Translations under genes and position numbers: made by a program | Notes under the pieces: generated by a model | Told to the model about the DNA's origin: nothing | Seen by the model: the letters and a program-made list of their open reading frames with translations, nothing else | The model's database searches: none | Origin: an uncultured Gemmiger sp. | Lineage (GTDB): Bacteria > Bacillota > Clostridia > Oscillospirales > Ruminococcaceae | Length of the DNA: 64,000 nt | NCBI GenBank assembly: GCA_949295035.1 | Contig: CASFJO010000049.1 | Location: forward strand, 1 to 64,000 | Reading direction: 5' to 3' | In this document: positions 63,827 to 64,000 of the stretch, piece by piece | Layout: the number at the start of each line of letters is the position of its first letter | Position numbering within the stretch: position 1 is the stretch's first letter

Positions 63827-64000
63827 AACGTATCCTGATCACGGGAGGCCGCGGTTTTGTGGGGCGCAATCTGCAGGAAGCGCTGTCCGGTCAATATCAG
63901 GTCTTTGCTCCGTCCCATAAGGAACTGGAACTGCTGGACTATGATGCGCTGGCTCGGTATGTGGACCGCAATCGGATCGAGGCGGTGGTACATGCGGCCA
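63823..64000 (+). CDS. NAD-dependent epimerase/reductase, 5' part only
   Basis: 59 residues before the window ends. The Rossmann glycine motif GGRGFVGRNL (residues 8-17) and the SHKELELLDYDALARYV, EAVVHAA segments are typical of SDR nucleotide-sugar epimerase/reductases (RmlD/WcaG-like). It overlaps the TPP enzyme stop. Likely works with it on a nucleotide-sugar. The gene continues outside the window. Confidence 0.85.
   Translation, partial: MKRILITGGRGFVGRNLQEALSGQYQVFAPSHKELELLDYDALARYVDRNRIEAVVHAA

Overview
The window is a GC-rich bacterial chromosome segment, probably from a gut Oscillospiraceae (Faecalibacterium / Gemmiger / Subdoligranulum neighbourhood). That placement rests on Firmicutes housekeeping families (YerC-type TrpR relative, DUF1292, DUF1836, DUF3842, DUF5685, AbrB/SpoVT), consensus SigA promoters, strong AGGAGG-type ribosome sites and a lysyl-tRNA synthetase carrying an extra C-terminal tRNA-binding domain. 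It is an inference from protein families, not a database match.

Layout. 1-1.5 kb: an insertion-sequence-like end breaks trpB, and the overlapping trpA carries a one-base frameshift. 1.6-6.7 kb: ordinary genes (SLC13-type permease, yerC-like regulator, an EF-G-like GTPase, greA, a small XRE regulator). 7.0-24.0 kb: a degraded extracellular contractile injection system (eCIS, phage-tail-like) locus, with tube, LysM/CIS-tube, gpD hub, gpV spike, gp25, two J-type baseplate proteins, a gpI-like protein, a MalT-like LuxR regulator and a DUF4157 metallopeptidase-type protein. It contains in-frame stops, single-base frameshifts and two deletion fusions. No sheath, AAA+ ATPase or terminator cap gene is present. 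24.1-40.6 kb: housekeeping block (lysS, ruvX, DUF1836, DUF3842, cardiolipin synthase, cyclophilin lipoprotein, DUF1292, a candidate structured RNA, transaldolase, gltX, an MBOAT/SGNH acylation pair, trpS, AbrB, XRE regulator, histidine phosphatase, DUF5685, rubredoxin). 40.6-64 kb: a surface polysaccharide locus.

The polysaccharide locus starts from two divergent extended -10 promoters serving a Wzy-like polymerase (minus) and a WbaP/WcaJ-type initiating sugar transferase (plus). It continues with an ABC-2 exporter pair, several GT2 enzymes, a three-gene set for an acylated dTDP-3-amino-3,6-dideoxyhexose (FdtA/B/C-like), a secreted GH25 lysozyme with seven Ig-like repeats, two GT-C-like membrane transferases with a GtrB-like polyprenyl-phosphate transferase, a Wzx-like flippase, a pyruvyltransferase, a TPP enzyme of the acetolactate synthase/YerE type and the start of a nucleotide-sugar epimerase/reductase. 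The section from about 56.2 to 62.0 kb is visibly AT-richer than its flanks and looks like an imported cassette.

The main theme is selective decay. Disrupted genes are concentrated in the trp genes and the eCIS locus, while about 40 neighbouring genes are intact. This argues for real gene loss rather than uniform sequencing error, although homopolymer errors cannot be excluded for the single-base shifts.
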